NCBI RefSeq assembly: GCF_004342285.1
Contig: NZ_SMCV01000005.1
Coordinates: forward strand, 248,001-312,000
DNA: 64,000 nt
Direction: 5' to 3'
Source: Klebsiella sp. BIGb0138
Lineage (GTDB): Bacteria > Pseudomonadota > Gammaproteobacteria > Enterobacterales > Enterobacteriaceae
Part shown: in pieces, positions 46,461 to 55,094 of the stretch
Position numbering within the stretch: the first letter of the stretch is position 1
Layout: each line of letters starts with the position of its first letter
The notes under the pieces: generated by a model
Seen by the model: only the letters and a program-made list of their open reading frames with translations
Told to the model about the DNA's origin: nothing
The model's database searches: none
Translations under genes and position numbers: made by a program

Positions 46461-47386
46461 ATAAGGGCAAGGTGTGTGTGTTTGGATCATTCAACCTCGA
46501 CATTGTCGCTGGAATGACCCGTTTTCCGCAGCCGGGCGAGTCGCTAATTGCCCGCAACAGCATGATGGGCGCGGGTGGTAAAGGGGCCAACCAGGCCGTC
46601 GCCGCGCTGCGGGCCGGAGCGCGGGTACACTATATCGGCAAGGTGGGGCGCGATGATTTCGGGACTTTCGCGCGTCGCCATCTCGACAACACGGGGTTTG
46701 ACGCGGTCACGCTGTTTACCACCGGCGAATGCCCGACCGGTAACGCGCTGATTTATGTTGCTGGCGCCGATGCGGAAAACATGATTGCGGTGGATCCCGG
46801 CGCCAACCTGACCGTGACGGACGATGAGGTTGCGCAGTGCTATCCGGCGATTGCGGCGGCGGATATTTTGCTCACTCAGCTGGAAAACAATCTTTCGGCA
46901 ATTGAGAAGCTGATCGGCATCGCCAAAAACAGCGGCACGTTTATTATTCTCAATCCCGCGCCGTTCCAGCCGGTGCCAGACAGCCTGCTGGCGCAGGTCG
47001 ATTTGCTCACCCCGAATGCCACCGAGTGTACGCTGCTGACCGGCGTTGAGGTCTACGATGTCGCCTCGGCGCAGGTGGCCGCTGAAGCGCTGCACGCGAA
47101 GGGCATTAAGGCGCTGATCGTCACCCTCGGAACCCAGGGGGCGCTGCTGTCCGTGGCGGGAAAAACCGAGCTGGTGGCGGCATTTCCGGCGGTTCCGGTC
47201 GACACGACCGGCGCCGGTGATGCCTTTAACGGCGCTCTGGCCTCGCAGCTTGCCGCCGGGGTCGATCTCGTTGATGCCGCCCGTTTCGCTGCGGCCTATG
47301 CTTCGGTGTGCGTTGAGAGGGCGGGGGCCGCTTCGTCTATGCCAACCTACGAAGAGGCGCGAGCGCGGCAGATGACGGTGGTTTAA
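46457..47386 (+). CDS. PfkB-family kinase, ribokinase-like
   Basis: This is a 309-residue PfkB kinase with ribokinase signatures: FGSFNLDIVAGM at the N-terminus, GAGGKGANQAVAALRAGA, and the catalytic DTTGAGDAFNGAL near residue 250. Ribokinase phosphorylates ribose at O5; relatives use deoxyribose, tagatose or other sugars. It is translationally coupled to the ROK kinase and is the last gene of the operon. Two kinases in one operon suggest two substrates or two sequential intermediates. Confidence 0.9.
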   Translation: MNKGKVCVFGSFNLDIVAGMTRFPQPGESLIARNSMMGAGGKGANQAVAALRAGARVHYIGKVGRDDFGTFARRHLDNTGFDAVTLFTTGECPTGNALIYVAGADAENMIAVDPGANLTVTDDEVAQCYPAIAAADILLTQLENNLSAIEKLIGIAKNSGTFIILNPAPFQPVPDSLLAQVDLLTPNATECTLLTGVEVYDVASAQVAAEALHAKGIKALIVTLGTQGALLSVAGKTELVAAFPAVPVDTTGAGDAFNGALASQLAAGVDLVDAARFAAAYASVCVERAGAASSMPTYEEARARQMTVV

Positions 47387-47412
47387 TTCTTTCCCGGGTT
47401 CTACCGGTCCAG

Positions 47413-47436
47413 GCCCTCTCCTGAATAGGGGGAGGG
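47413..47436. terminator. Stem-loop between convergent PfkB kinase and AraC genes
   Basis: GCCCTCTCC and GGGGGAGGGC (one wobble pair) form a stem with a short ATA-rich loop between convergent genes. The T run is missing, so the terminator role is only probable. Confidence 0.45.
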
Positions 47437-47456
47437 CATCTACGCCCCGTCGCGCT

Positions 47457-48311
47457 TCACACGCTGTTCCTCGCCAGACTCGCCTTGCGGTACTGCAGCG
47501 GCGTCTGGCCCATCATCTTCCTGAAGCAGGTAATAAAGTAGGTCACTTCGCTAAATCCGACTTCGGCCGCAATCTCATCCATACTGATGGCGGTGTTGCG
47601 CAGGAGATCGCAGCTGCGCTTTATTCGGCGCGTCAGCAGATACTCATGGATGCTGCCGCCCGTTTGCTGGCGAAATATGCGCGAGGTGTAGCTGCGCGAC
47701 AGGCCCAATGCCTGGGCGAGCTCATCCAGGGAGAATTTGCTGGCGTAGTGAGCCTCCACCCAGCTCATAATCCGCGAGGCGACAGTCTGCTGCCGGGGAA
47801 TACATTGCTCGGGCAGGGCCGGGAGAAAGCCCATTATCTGCATGACCAGAAAGGCGACCTCGCTGGTGGGGATCTGCCCGCCGTGATCCAGCCCGTCAAA
47901 TTGAGTAAGAATTCTCTCCATGAAAGTGCTGTGTTCGCTCAGGTCGTAAATTTGTGCCGGCGCATTGCTGGCGGCAAGTGCGGCAAACTGGGCCTGATGG
48001 CGCGGAAAACTGGCCATTATGCTTTCGACCACCGACTGTTCAATATGCATCGTGGTGCGGTGGTACGGATTTTTCTCGCTGTGATCGACCTGGACTTTAT
48101 GCAGGCGGAACGGAGGAAAAATAAACAGGCGTCCTGGGCGAGCGGTGTAATGCTGGTTATCCACCACCACAATGCCATAGCCGCTGGAGATATAGAGGAA
48201 TTCGACGCACTGGTGCCAGTGGTAGTAAATCGCGCTGGTTAAGCGCAATCGGTTAAAAGAGATCGCCCGGCTATCGAGTGTGATGCGTTCCAGCTGCTGT
48301 GGTTCACTCAT
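47457..48311 (-). CDS. AraC-family regulator of the DUF2264 operon
   Basis: This is a 284-residue AraC-type regulator. It has an N-terminal cupin sensing domain (HQCVEFLYISSGYGIVVVD, then RPGRLFIFPPFRLHKVQ) and two C-terminal HTH motifs at about 185-280 (FSLDELAQALGLSRSYTSRIFRQQ, then DEIAAEVGFSEVTYFITCFRKMMGQTP). It is divergent from the DUF2264 gene over 230 bases and likely activates it with a sugar inducer. The architecture resembles RhaS/MelR-like activators. Confidence 0.9.
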   Translation of the reverse strand: MSEPQQLERITLDSRAISFNRLRLTSAIYYHWHQCVEFLYISSGYGIVVVDNQHYTARPGRLFIFPPFRLHKVQVDHSEKNPYHRTTMHIEQSVVESIMASFPRHQAQFAALAASNAPAQIYDLSEHSTFMERILTQFDGLDHGGQIPTSEVAFLVMQIMGFLPALPEQCIPRQQTVASRIMSWVEAHYASKFSLDELAQALGLSRSYTSRIFRQQTGGSIHEYLLTRRIKRSCDLLRNTAISMDEIAAEVGFSEVTYFITCFRKMMGQTPLQYRKASLARNSV

Positions 48312-48414
48312 TTTTTCCTCCAGGACAACAGATTTAAATTTTTACGCCATCATTTGCAATTTATCTCCCCGCTGGCGGGAAATATCCAGCAAAAATGAAA
48401 TGGCGGTTTAATTT

Positions 48415-48430
48415 TGTGATTGTGCTCACT
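48415..48430. promoter_or_regulatory. CRP site between AraC and DUF2264 genes
   Basis: TGTGA-N6-TCACT matches the CRP core except for the last base and lies about 110 bases upstream of the DUF2264 start. It is the strongest of the four CRP-like sites in this island. Confidence 0.65.
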
Positions 48431-48541
48431 TAGCCGCATAAATAAAAGCGACTATTCTTCCTGCCGTTGGCGCATAAATAATTTTATAAAATCGAAATAA
48501 CAATAACTTATTTAATTCTCGTGTCATGACGGGAGGACCTT

Positions 48542-50380
48542 GTGCAACCTGAAAATATTCATCTGGCTAACCCTTTAAGAACCCGCAACGACCTCCGGCA
48601 GCTGGTTAATGAACTGCTGAGTGCCGTGTCGCCCTATTTTAAAAATGATGCCAGTCGTATCGATCTGGCGAATTTCACCGCTCATTACGGGCAACGGGTG
48701 GCGAGTATGGAAACGTTCTCGCGCCTGCTGTGGGGCGTCACGCCGCTGCTTGCCGGCGGCAGCGAGCCGCCGCAGTTTTGTTTCTATCTGCAGGCCATTA
48801 AAAATGGCACCAACCCGCAGCATGCCGATTACTGGGGCGAGGTGAACCCCTACGATCAGCGTATCGTGGAGATGGCCGCCTATGGTCTGCTGCTGGCGCT
48901 GGCGGGCGATAGCGTGCTGGCACATTTCAACGAGCAGGAGAAGGCGCATCTCTGGCGCTGGTTAAAACAGAGCGAAGCGCAGGCGATCCCGGACAATAAC
49001 TGGCACTTCTTTCCCATTCTGGTGCAGGTCGGTTTTCATCACGCCGGGATGCCGACCAACCCCCAGGTGCGGGAAGCGCATTTTAGCGCCATGGAACGCT
49101 ACTACCTGGGCGACGGCTGGTATTCCGATGGTCCGGGCCGGCCGCGGGACTATTACATTTCGATGGGCTTCCACTTCTACGGGCTGATTTACGCGAAGCT
49201 GATGGCCGATATCGACCCGCAGCGCTGCGCTGAACTGCGTCATCGGGCGCTGCTGTTTTCCGCAGATTTCATCCATTTTTTTGCCGACGATGGCGCGGCC
49301 GTGCCGTTTGGCCGCAGTCTGACCTATCGCTTTGCTCAGGCGGCTTTCTGGAGCGCGGCGGCTTTTGCCGGTCTGGATTCGTTCTCCCCAGGGGTGATAA
49401 AGGGCATTGTTCTGCGTCATCTTCGCTGGTGGCTTAAGCAACCTCTGTTCGATCGCGATGGCGTGCTGAGCGTGGGCTATAGCTACCCGAATCTGATCAT
49501 GGCGGAGGATTACAATGCGCCGGGCTCTCCCTACTGGGGCCTGAAAACAATGCTGGTTCTGGCGTCAGGTGAAGATGCTCCCTTCTGGCAGGCGCCGGAG
49601 CTGCCGCTGCCGACGCTCGCCGCACGGCACAGCATCAGGCACGCGGACCAGGTACTGGTGCATCAGGCCGATCACCTGTGGATGCTGACCTCCGGCCAGC
49701 TTGAGCTGAATAATTTCGTCAATAGCGAAGCGAAATACTGCAAGTTTGCCTACTCCACCCGCTACGGGTTCACTATCGAGCGCGGGCGCTACGGGTTAAG
49801 CCACGCTGCGCCTGACTCCATGCTGCTGCTCTCTGAGAAGGATAATTACTGGCGTGGACGACGCGACTGTGAGGCGGTAACAACCGCCGATGGCATGATC
49901 TACAGCCGCTGGCGGCCGTGGCGCGATGTGGCGATCGAGACCTGGCTTATCGCGATGGGCGACTGGCAGCTGCGGGTACATCGCATCCATACCGCGCGTG
50001 CGCTTGATACGGCCGAAGGGGGATTCAGCGTGCCGAATCGCCCTCAGCCTCAGGTGCAGGACGGGGAGGGCGGCTGCCGGCTCATCACCCCTGCCGATAC
50101 GTCGGCCATCCTGTGCTTAAGTCCGCAAAGGCGGCGCGGCGAGACGGTTCTTACACCGCCGAACAGCAATCTGCTGTTTGCCGAACGCGCGGCGGTTCCG
50201 GTGTTACGTGGTGACTTAGCACCAGGAACGCATCTGTTATTCAGCGCGGTCTGGGCGGGGAATCCCGACGCCTTTGAACCGCGCGGTTGTCCACAGGCCC
50301 TCATTTGCGATAACGCTGTACGCTTCGTGACGGCACAGGAAGAAAAACATCTTACGCTGTCCCCGGAGAACGCCCTATGA
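48542..50380 (+). CDS. DUF2264 domain-containing protein
   Basis: This is a 612-residue cytosolic-type protein of the DUF2264 family. An N-terminal alpha/alpha-toroid-like part of about 360 residues (GDGWYSDGPGRPRDYYISMGFHFYG) is followed by a beta-rich C-terminal part. The family is found next to polysaccharide-lyase and glycoside-hydrolase genes and is suspected to act on oligosaccharides. No reaction is established here. It has a GTG start with GGGAGG six bases upstream. It overlaps the transporter gene by four bases. No signal peptide is evident, so the substrate would be imported first. Confidence 0.88.
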   Translation: MQPENIHLANPLRTRNDLRQLVNELLSAVSPYFKNDASRIDLANFTAHYGQRVASMETFSRLLWGVTPLLAGGSEPPQFCFYLQAIKNGTNPQHADYWGEVNPYDQRIVEMAAYGLLLALAGDSVLAHFNEQEKAHLWRWLKQSEAQAIPDNNWHFFPILVQVGFHHAGMPTNPQVREAHFSAMERYYLGDGWYSDGPGRPRDYYISMGFHFYGLIYAKLMADIDPQRCAELRHRALLFSADFIHFFADDGAAVPFGRSLTYRFAQAAFWSAAAFAGLDSFSPGVIKGIVLRHLRWWLKQPLFDRDGVLSVGYSYPNLIMAEDYNAPGSPYWGLKTMLVLASGEDAPFWQAPELPLPTLAARHSIRHADQVLVHQADHLWMLTSGQLELNNFVNSEAKYCKFAYSTRYGFTIERGRYGLSHAAPDSMLLLSEKDNYWRGRRDCEAVTTADGMIYSRWRPWRDVAIETWLIAMGDWQLRVHRIHTARALDTAEGGFSVPNRPQPQVQDGEGGCRLITPADTSAILCLSPQRRRGETVLTPPNSNLLFAERAAVPVLRGDLAPGTHLLFSAVWAGNPDAFEPRGCPQALICDNAVRFVTAQEEKHLTLSPENAL

Positions 50381-51657
50381 CCACTTCATCCTCTGTGCGC
50401 GGCGCACAGTACAAAATGAGCACCTTTATCTTTCTCTACTTTTTTACCTGGTCCTCAAGCTTTGGCCTTTACGCGCTGTGGCTTAGCCAGAAAGTCGGCC
50501 TCGATAGCATCACCATCGGCAGCGTTTTCGCCATCAACGGCGTGTTCGCGGTGATCCTGAAGCCGGTTTACGGCTACATCATGGACAAGATCGGCATGAG
50601 CAAATGGCTGCTCTATTTTGTCTGCGCCGTGTCGGCCCTGATGGCGCCGTTCTTTGCCTTCGTCTATCAACCCCTGTTGCAAAGCCACACGACGATCGGC
50701 ATCACTCTCGGCGCCCTCTATTTAAGCCTCGGCTGGTATGCGGGCGTCGCGGCGTCGGAATCTTACGCCGATCGCTTTAGCCGGCTGTACGGCCTGGAGT
50801 TCGGTCGTATTCGCATGTGGGGATCGCTCGGCTGGGCGATGGCCGCTTCCGTTTCCGGGCTGCTGTTCAACTTCACGCCGCTGGCCAACTTTCTGTTGAG
50901 CAGCAGCACGTCGCTCCTGATGCTGCTGGTGTTAATCAGCCTGAAAATCGGCGATGAGCAGTTGCGTAACAACAGCGTGATTTCGGCGAACAAAATCGTT
51001 TTTAGCGACGTGATGCAGTTACTGAAAAGCCGTAAATTCTGGATGTTCAGCCTGTATGTCGCCGGTGTCGCATGGATGATGTTTATTGCTGAGCAGCAGT
51101 TTCCGCGCTACTTCGTCTCATTTTTTGCCACCAAAGAACAGGGGAATGCCTGGTACGGCTATCTCAGCACCGTGCAGTCCGGTATGGAATTCGTGATGAT
51201 GATGTTCATTCCGCTGCTGGTTAATCACTACGGCGCAAAGCGGGGCCTGCTGTTCTGCGGCTGCGTTGTCGGGGCCAGGCTGATTGCCTCAGGCTTGACC
51301 AGCGACCCGCTGATCATCTCGATTATAAAACCGTTTTATGGCGTCGAAATCGCGCTGTTGCTGATTTCGGTCTTTAAATACATCGCCGAGCACTTTGACC
51401 GCAGAGTCAACGCCACGATGTACCTGCTGGGCTATCAGGCGATGATCTACGTCGGTTCTATCGTGGTGGCGCCGCCGGCGGGCTACCTCTACGACAAAAT
51501 CGGCTTTGAACATACCTATTTGCTGATGGGCGGCTGCGCCCTGCTGTTTACCCTTATCTCCGCTTTTACGCTCTCGCGCTGCCGCTCCGCGTGGGACGCA
51601 TCGCGACCCTTTTCCCCGGCGTTGGACGCCACCCCGGTTGAACCGGCCAAACATTAA
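50377..51657 (+). CDS. Oligosaccharide:H+ symporter family MFS transporter
   Basis: This is a 426-residue major facilitator with 12 predicted membrane segments, resembling the LacY/RafB oligosaccharide:H+ symporter group. The opening FIFLYFFTWSSSFGLYALWL, KPVYGYIMDKIG and FGRIRMWGSLGWA are group-typical. It probably imports a short, possibly unsaturated, uronic-acid-containing oligosaccharide for the hydrolase encoded next (inference from the operon). The start overlaps the DUF2264 stop (ATGA). Confidence 0.9.
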   Translation: MTTSSSVRGAQYKMSTFIFLYFFTWSSSFGLYALWLSQKVGLDSITIGSVFAINGVFAVILKPVYGYIMDKIGMSKWLLYFVCAVSALMAPFFAFVYQPLLQSHTTIGITLGALYLSLGWYAGVAASESYADRFSRLYGLEFGRIRMWGSLGWAMAASVSGLLFNFTPLANFLLSSSTSLLMLLVLISLKIGDEQLRNNSVISANKIVFSDVMQLLKSRKFWMFSLYVAGVAWMMFIAEQQFPRYFVSFFATKEQGNAWYGYLSTVQSGMEFVMMMFIPLLVNHYGAKRGLLFCGCVVGARLIASGLTSDPLIISIIKPFYGVEIALLLISVFKYIAEHFDRRVNATMYLLGYQAMIYVGSIVVAPPAGYLYDKIGFEHTYLLMGGCALLFTLISAFTLSRCRSAWDASRPFSPALDATPVEPAKH

Positions 51658-51670
51658 TTCAGGAGTTGTT

Positions 51671-52861
51671 ATGACCAAAAAGGTGATTACCGAAGCCCTC
51701 CGCCCCGTCGAGCTGTATCAGGTCGACCGGCTGGCGCTGCGCCAGAAGCTCGACGATGCGCTGTCCCGCGTGACCCGTAAGCTTGATAAAAACATTGTCG
51801 CATTTGGCGAGAAATTCCCGGGCGAGGCCTGTGAAAACGGCATCTGGCCGCGCTCTGAAAACGTCGAGTGGACGACCAGCTTCTGGCCGGGCCAGCTGTG
51901 GCTGGCGTGGGAAATGAGCGGTAATCCGGCCTATCGCGAGGCGGCAGAGCGCTATCTGTCCTCTTTTGCCCGGCGCATTGAGGAGCGTATCGATACGGCG
52001 ACGCACGATCTGGGGTTTCTCTATACCCTCTCCTGCGTCAGCGCATGGCGACTCACCGGTAACGAGGCCGCCCGTCAGAGCGCGCTGCTGGCCGCGGAAA
52101 CGCTGATGGAGCGCTTTAATCCGACGGCTAAAATCATTCAGGCCTGGGGGGATCTGAACGACCCGGAACAGCAGGGGCGGATGATCATTGACTGCAATAT
52201 GAATCTGCCGTTGCTCTACTGGGCCAGCGAGCAGACCGGGGACCCGCGCTATGCGCAGGCGGCCACGGCCCATGCGCAACAGGCGGCACGCTACATCGTG
52301 CGCGAAGACGCCTCGACCTACCACACCTACTACATGGACGTAAACAGCGGCGAGCCGCGTTTTGGCAACACCCATCAGGGCTATAGCGACACCTCGTGCT
52401 GGTCCCGCGGCCAGGCGTGGGGCATCTACGGCTTCCTGCTCAGCTATCGCTATACCGGTGATAAAAGCATGGTGGAGCTGTCGCGCAGTCTGGCCCACTA
52501 CTTCCTCAACCGCCTGCCGGAAGATGATGTGTGCCACTGGGACTTAGCCTTGCTCGGTACCGACGCGGTACGCGACAGCTCGGCGGCGGCGATTACCGTC
52601 TGCGGTCTGCTGGAACTGGTCAACGCGCTGCCGGCGCTCGATGAGCATCGCCCACATTACGAGGAGATGGCGCTGCGTATCGTCCAGTCGCTGACCGACA
52701 ACTATCTGGCGACCGACGATGACCCCACTGAAGGGTTGCTCAAGCACTCGGTCTATCACATGGGCAGTGGAAAAGGGGTGGATCAGTGCTGCAGCTGGGG
52801 GGACTACTTCTACCTTGAAGCGCTGGTGCGCCTGCGCCAGACCTGGTACTCGTGGTGGTAA
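51671..52861 (+). CDS. Unsaturated glucuronyl hydrolase (GH88 family)
   Basis: This is a 396-residue alpha/alpha-barrel hydrolase. Family catalytic aspartates appear as D113 (HDLGFLYTLSC) and D174 (MIIDCNMNLPLLYWA), corresponding to D88 and D149 of Bacillus UGL. W-rich segments (TTSFWPGQLWLAW and CSWGDYFYLEALVR) shape the pocket. It removes the 4,5-unsaturated uronic acid left at the non-reducing end by polysaccharide lyases. No signal peptide is seen, so it acts after import. The start at 51671 has AGGAG upstream. Confidence 0.92.
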   Translation: MTKKVITEALRPVELYQVDRLALRQKLDDALSRVTRKLDKNIVAFGEKFPGEACENGIWPRSENVEWTTSFWPGQLWLAWEMSGNPAYREAAERYLSSFARRIEERIDTATHDLGFLYTLSCVSAWRLTGNEAARQSALLAAETLMERFNPTAKIIQAWGDLNDPEQQGRMIIDCNMNLPLLYWASEQTGDPRYAQAATAHAQQAARYIVREDASTYHTYYMDVNSGEPRFGNTHQGYSDTSCWSRGQAWGIYGFLLSYRYTGDKSMVELSRSLAHYFLNRLPEDDVCHWDLALLGTDAVRDSSAAAITVCGLLELVNALPALDEHRPHYEEMALRIVQSLTDNYLATDDDPTEGLLKHSVYHMGSGKGVDQCCSWGDYFYLEALVRLRQTWYSWW

Positions 52862-52883
52862 TGTCTGCATGGATGGAGAGAAC

Positions 52884-53441
52884 ATGAAAACGGTAGCCGT
52901 TTTGTTGGCCCCGGGCTTCGAAGAAGGGGAAGCGATTGTCGCGATCGATGTTTTACGGCGTTTGAATATCACCGTACAGACGATCTCCTGCGCGCAGACG
53001 CGCGCGGTGGTCAGCTATCACGCCATTGCGATGATCGCCGACAGTACGCTGACGGAAAGCATGGATCAGACCTTTGACGCGGTGGTCCTGCCGGGCGGGC
53101 CTGAAGGGAGCGTCTATCTGGCCCAAAGCGAGCAGGTTATCGCGTTTGTGCGTCGCCACGATGAGCTGGGCAAATATCTGTGCCCGATCTGTTCCGCCGC
53201 CGCGCGCGTGCTGGGGGGCAACGCTCTGCTGAAAGGCCGCCGCTATGTCTGCTCCGGTGAACTCTGGCGGCAGGTGACCGATGGCGTATATGTTGACGCG
53301 GACGTCGTCGAGGATGGCAACCTGATTAGCGGCCGGGGGCTCGGGAAGGTGTTTGATTTTTCCCTGACGGTGGCGGCGCGTCTGCACGGCGATGAAGCCG
53401 CGGCTCGCCGGCACGCGGAGCATATTGATTACCGCTGGTAG
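52884..53441 (+). CDS. DJ-1/PfpI family protein
   Basis: This is a 185-residue DJ-1/YajL-type protein with the conserved glutamate E15 (GFEEGEA) and nucleophile C103 in the elbow LCPICSAAARVL. C100 lies three residues earlier. DJ-1 relatives have been assigned glyoxalase or deglycase-like, chaperone or redox roles. As the last gene of a sugar operon it may remove reactive carbonyl by-products or be an isomerase-type accessory (inference). The start at 52884 follows GGAGAGAAC. Confidence 0.85.
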   Translation: MKTVAVLLAPGFEEGEAIVAIDVLRRLNITVQTISCAQTRAVVSYHAIAMIADSTLTESMDQTFDAVVLPGGPEGSVYLAQSEQVIAFVRRHDELGKYLCPICSAAARVLGGNALLKGRRYVCSGELWRQVTDGVYVDADVVEDGNLISGRGLGKVFDFSLTVAARLHGDEAAARRHAEHIDYRW

Positions 53442-53493
53442 CGCAGGGGAGGGAGGCCGCCACCGTCAGGCGCGCTGAGGTGAGCAAAAACTG

Positions 53494-53516
53494 GCCCGGG
53501 CGATGTCCCGGGCTTT
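53494..53516. terminator. Terminator between DJ-1 and fimbrial genes
   Basis: The stem GCCCGGG/CCCGGGC with a CGATGT-type loop, followed by TTT, lies between convergent operons and can serve the rightward sugar operon. Confidence 0.65.
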
Positions 53517-53565
53517 AGCGATAAGGTTTGTCGTTTTTACCCACCACGCATGGCGGCCAGACGGA

Positions 53566-54579
53566 TCATTGGTAGGAAAAGGTAATGCTCGCCAGAGCGT
53601 TGGCGGAGCCCGGCACCAGCGGGCCGGTGCGAACGTACCGTGCCTGAAACGGCAAAGAGAGCGCCTGCACTGCCGTGGTGGTCTGGATAAAAAACTGGTT
53701 GCTGGTACCCGATGCCGAACTGTCCGGCCCCATCATCAGCGGGCCGCTGCCGTTGTAAAAGAACTGTACGCCCACCCCGGAGGCGGTGGAGTCGCCGGTC
53801 AGCGTCACGGTGGAGGAGGTGTTCGATGGCGTCGTTTGATCCGTCATCACCGCATAGAGCGCAACCTGTTCATCGCAGGTGAGGCTGACATTAAATGCCC
53901 CCGACGGCGAGGTGCTGCCGACGTTGGGCAGCGTGCGTACATCGAAGGTACCCAGTTCGACACTGGCGCTGTTTGTGCCGACCGTACAGCCGCTGGCCGT
54001 CACCGTCACGGTGGTAGGGTTGATGATCACCTGGGCGGTTTTGGTTTCGTTGTTATACGCCGTCAGGATGGCGGCATTAATGGTTGGGATCTGGTATACG
54101 CCCGTTTTCAGCGCATTGCCGGTTTTAATGTAGGTCAGTTTCGCCGACCAGCCTAAATCAAAAGCCATGCCGCTGGTGCCATCGGCGGGGTAGCTTTGAG
54201 TCACCCCGTTCTGCAGCGGCATGTAGGATGAGCCGTTAAAGTCTTTTAGCCCGAGGATGTAGCCTATCCCGGGTACGCCGGTCTCAAAAACGGCGTAGTT
54301 TGCGCCATCGACGTTCACCGTGATTCCGGCGGGGACAGCGCTGCCGCTCGGTTCGAGCGTGCCTTTGTTACAGGTAAAAATCAGCCCGCACCAGAACACC
54401 TGCTGCACGCTGACCGTGGCGATCCACGTTGAGCCGATAATGTTTCCCGGGACGACGGAATCGGCGGGTCCGGTGTAGGTCATCGGTTGTGGAGAGAGCG
54501 TAATATCCGATCGCCATTCCAGCGCCAGCACGTTGGTGCTGACGCACAGCCAGCCGATAAACAGTAAAAAACGCATCAT
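53566..54579 (-). CDS. Fimbrial tip adhesin (FimH-like, two-domain)
   Basis: This is a 337-residue exported protein. The signal peptide spans about residues 1-20 (cleavage near VLA-LEW), followed by a receptor-binding lectin-like domain of about 170 residues. A C-terminal pilin domain (from about 190, GCTVGTNSASVELGTFDVRTLP) ends in the donor-strand-type motif ASITFSYQ. The length and last-in-operon position are those of tip adhesins. The receptor is unknown. The ATG start overlaps the stop of the preceding pilin gene (ATGA). Confidence 0.88.
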   Translation of the reverse strand: MMRFLLFIGWLCVSTNVLALEWRSDITLSPQPMTYTGPADSVVPGNIIGSTWIATVSVQQVFWCGLIFTCNKGTLEPSGSAVPAGITVNVDGANYAVFETGVPGIGYILGLKDFNGSSYMPLQNGVTQSYPADGTSGMAFDLGWSAKLTYIKTGNALKTGVYQIPTINAAILTAYNNETKTAQVIINPTTVTVTASGCTVGTNSASVELGTFDVRTLPNVGSTSPSGAFNVSLTCDEQVALYAVMTDQTTPSNTSSTVTLTGDSTASGVGVQFFYNGSGPLMMGPDSSASGTSNQFFIQTTTAVQALSLPFQARYVRTGPLVPGSANALASITFSYQ

Positions 54580-55094
54580 TGATACTCCGTAGTCCAGGTG
54601 GCGATGGCTGACACGTCTCCGGTATTGACGGGGGCGCCCGTGGCCACCAGCCGCGCATAAAATGTCATCTGCACGCTTTCATCTCCCGAGGCGCCGTAGG
54701 CGGTGGTTTGGCTTTCCAGCGGCACCAGGAGGCTGTCTTTATCCAGGATTTGTACCGCCACCCCGGTTGCGCCGCCGTCTGCCACCTTAATCAGCTGCGG
54801 GTTGAGGTCGTCCGGCGTGCCGCTAAAGCGGATTTTTGCTCCGGCAAAGGTGGGGCCGCACTCCTCCAGTTTTAACGTGAAGGCGCTTTTGATATTGCTT
54901 ACCGCGCCCGCTTCGCGAAACTGCTTAATACCGATGGTGCCCAGCGGAACGCTCTGTTCTTTGGAATCAGCGGAAACGACGCAGGTATTGCCGATTAAAT
55001 GACCGCGCACGGAGACCAGGACGTCATAGCCGTAAGCGGGGGCGGTCAGGGCAACAATTAGCGCGATAGCGGGCAGCCGGGTCGTTACTGGCAT
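54576..55094 (-). CDS. Minor fimbrial subunit
   Basis: This is a 172-residue pilin with a signal peptide (about 1-22, cleavage near AYG) and a pilin domain whose cysteines lie in NTCVVS and EECGPT. It contains FSGTPDDLNPQLIKV and a C-terminal beta-zipper-like ATWTTEYQ. It is probably an adaptor between shaft and tip. The gene overlaps the usher stop by 10 bases and the adhesin start by four, so the three genes are translationally coupled. Confidence 0.88.
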   Translation of the reverse strand: MPVTTRLPAIALIVALTAPAYGYDVLVSVRGHLIGNTCVVSADSKEQSVPLGTIGIKQFREAGAVSNIKSAFTLKLEECGPTFAGAKIRFSGTPDDLNPQLIKVADGGATGVAVQILDKDSLLVPLESQTTAYGASGDESVQMTFYARLVATGAPVNTGDVSAIATWTTEYQ

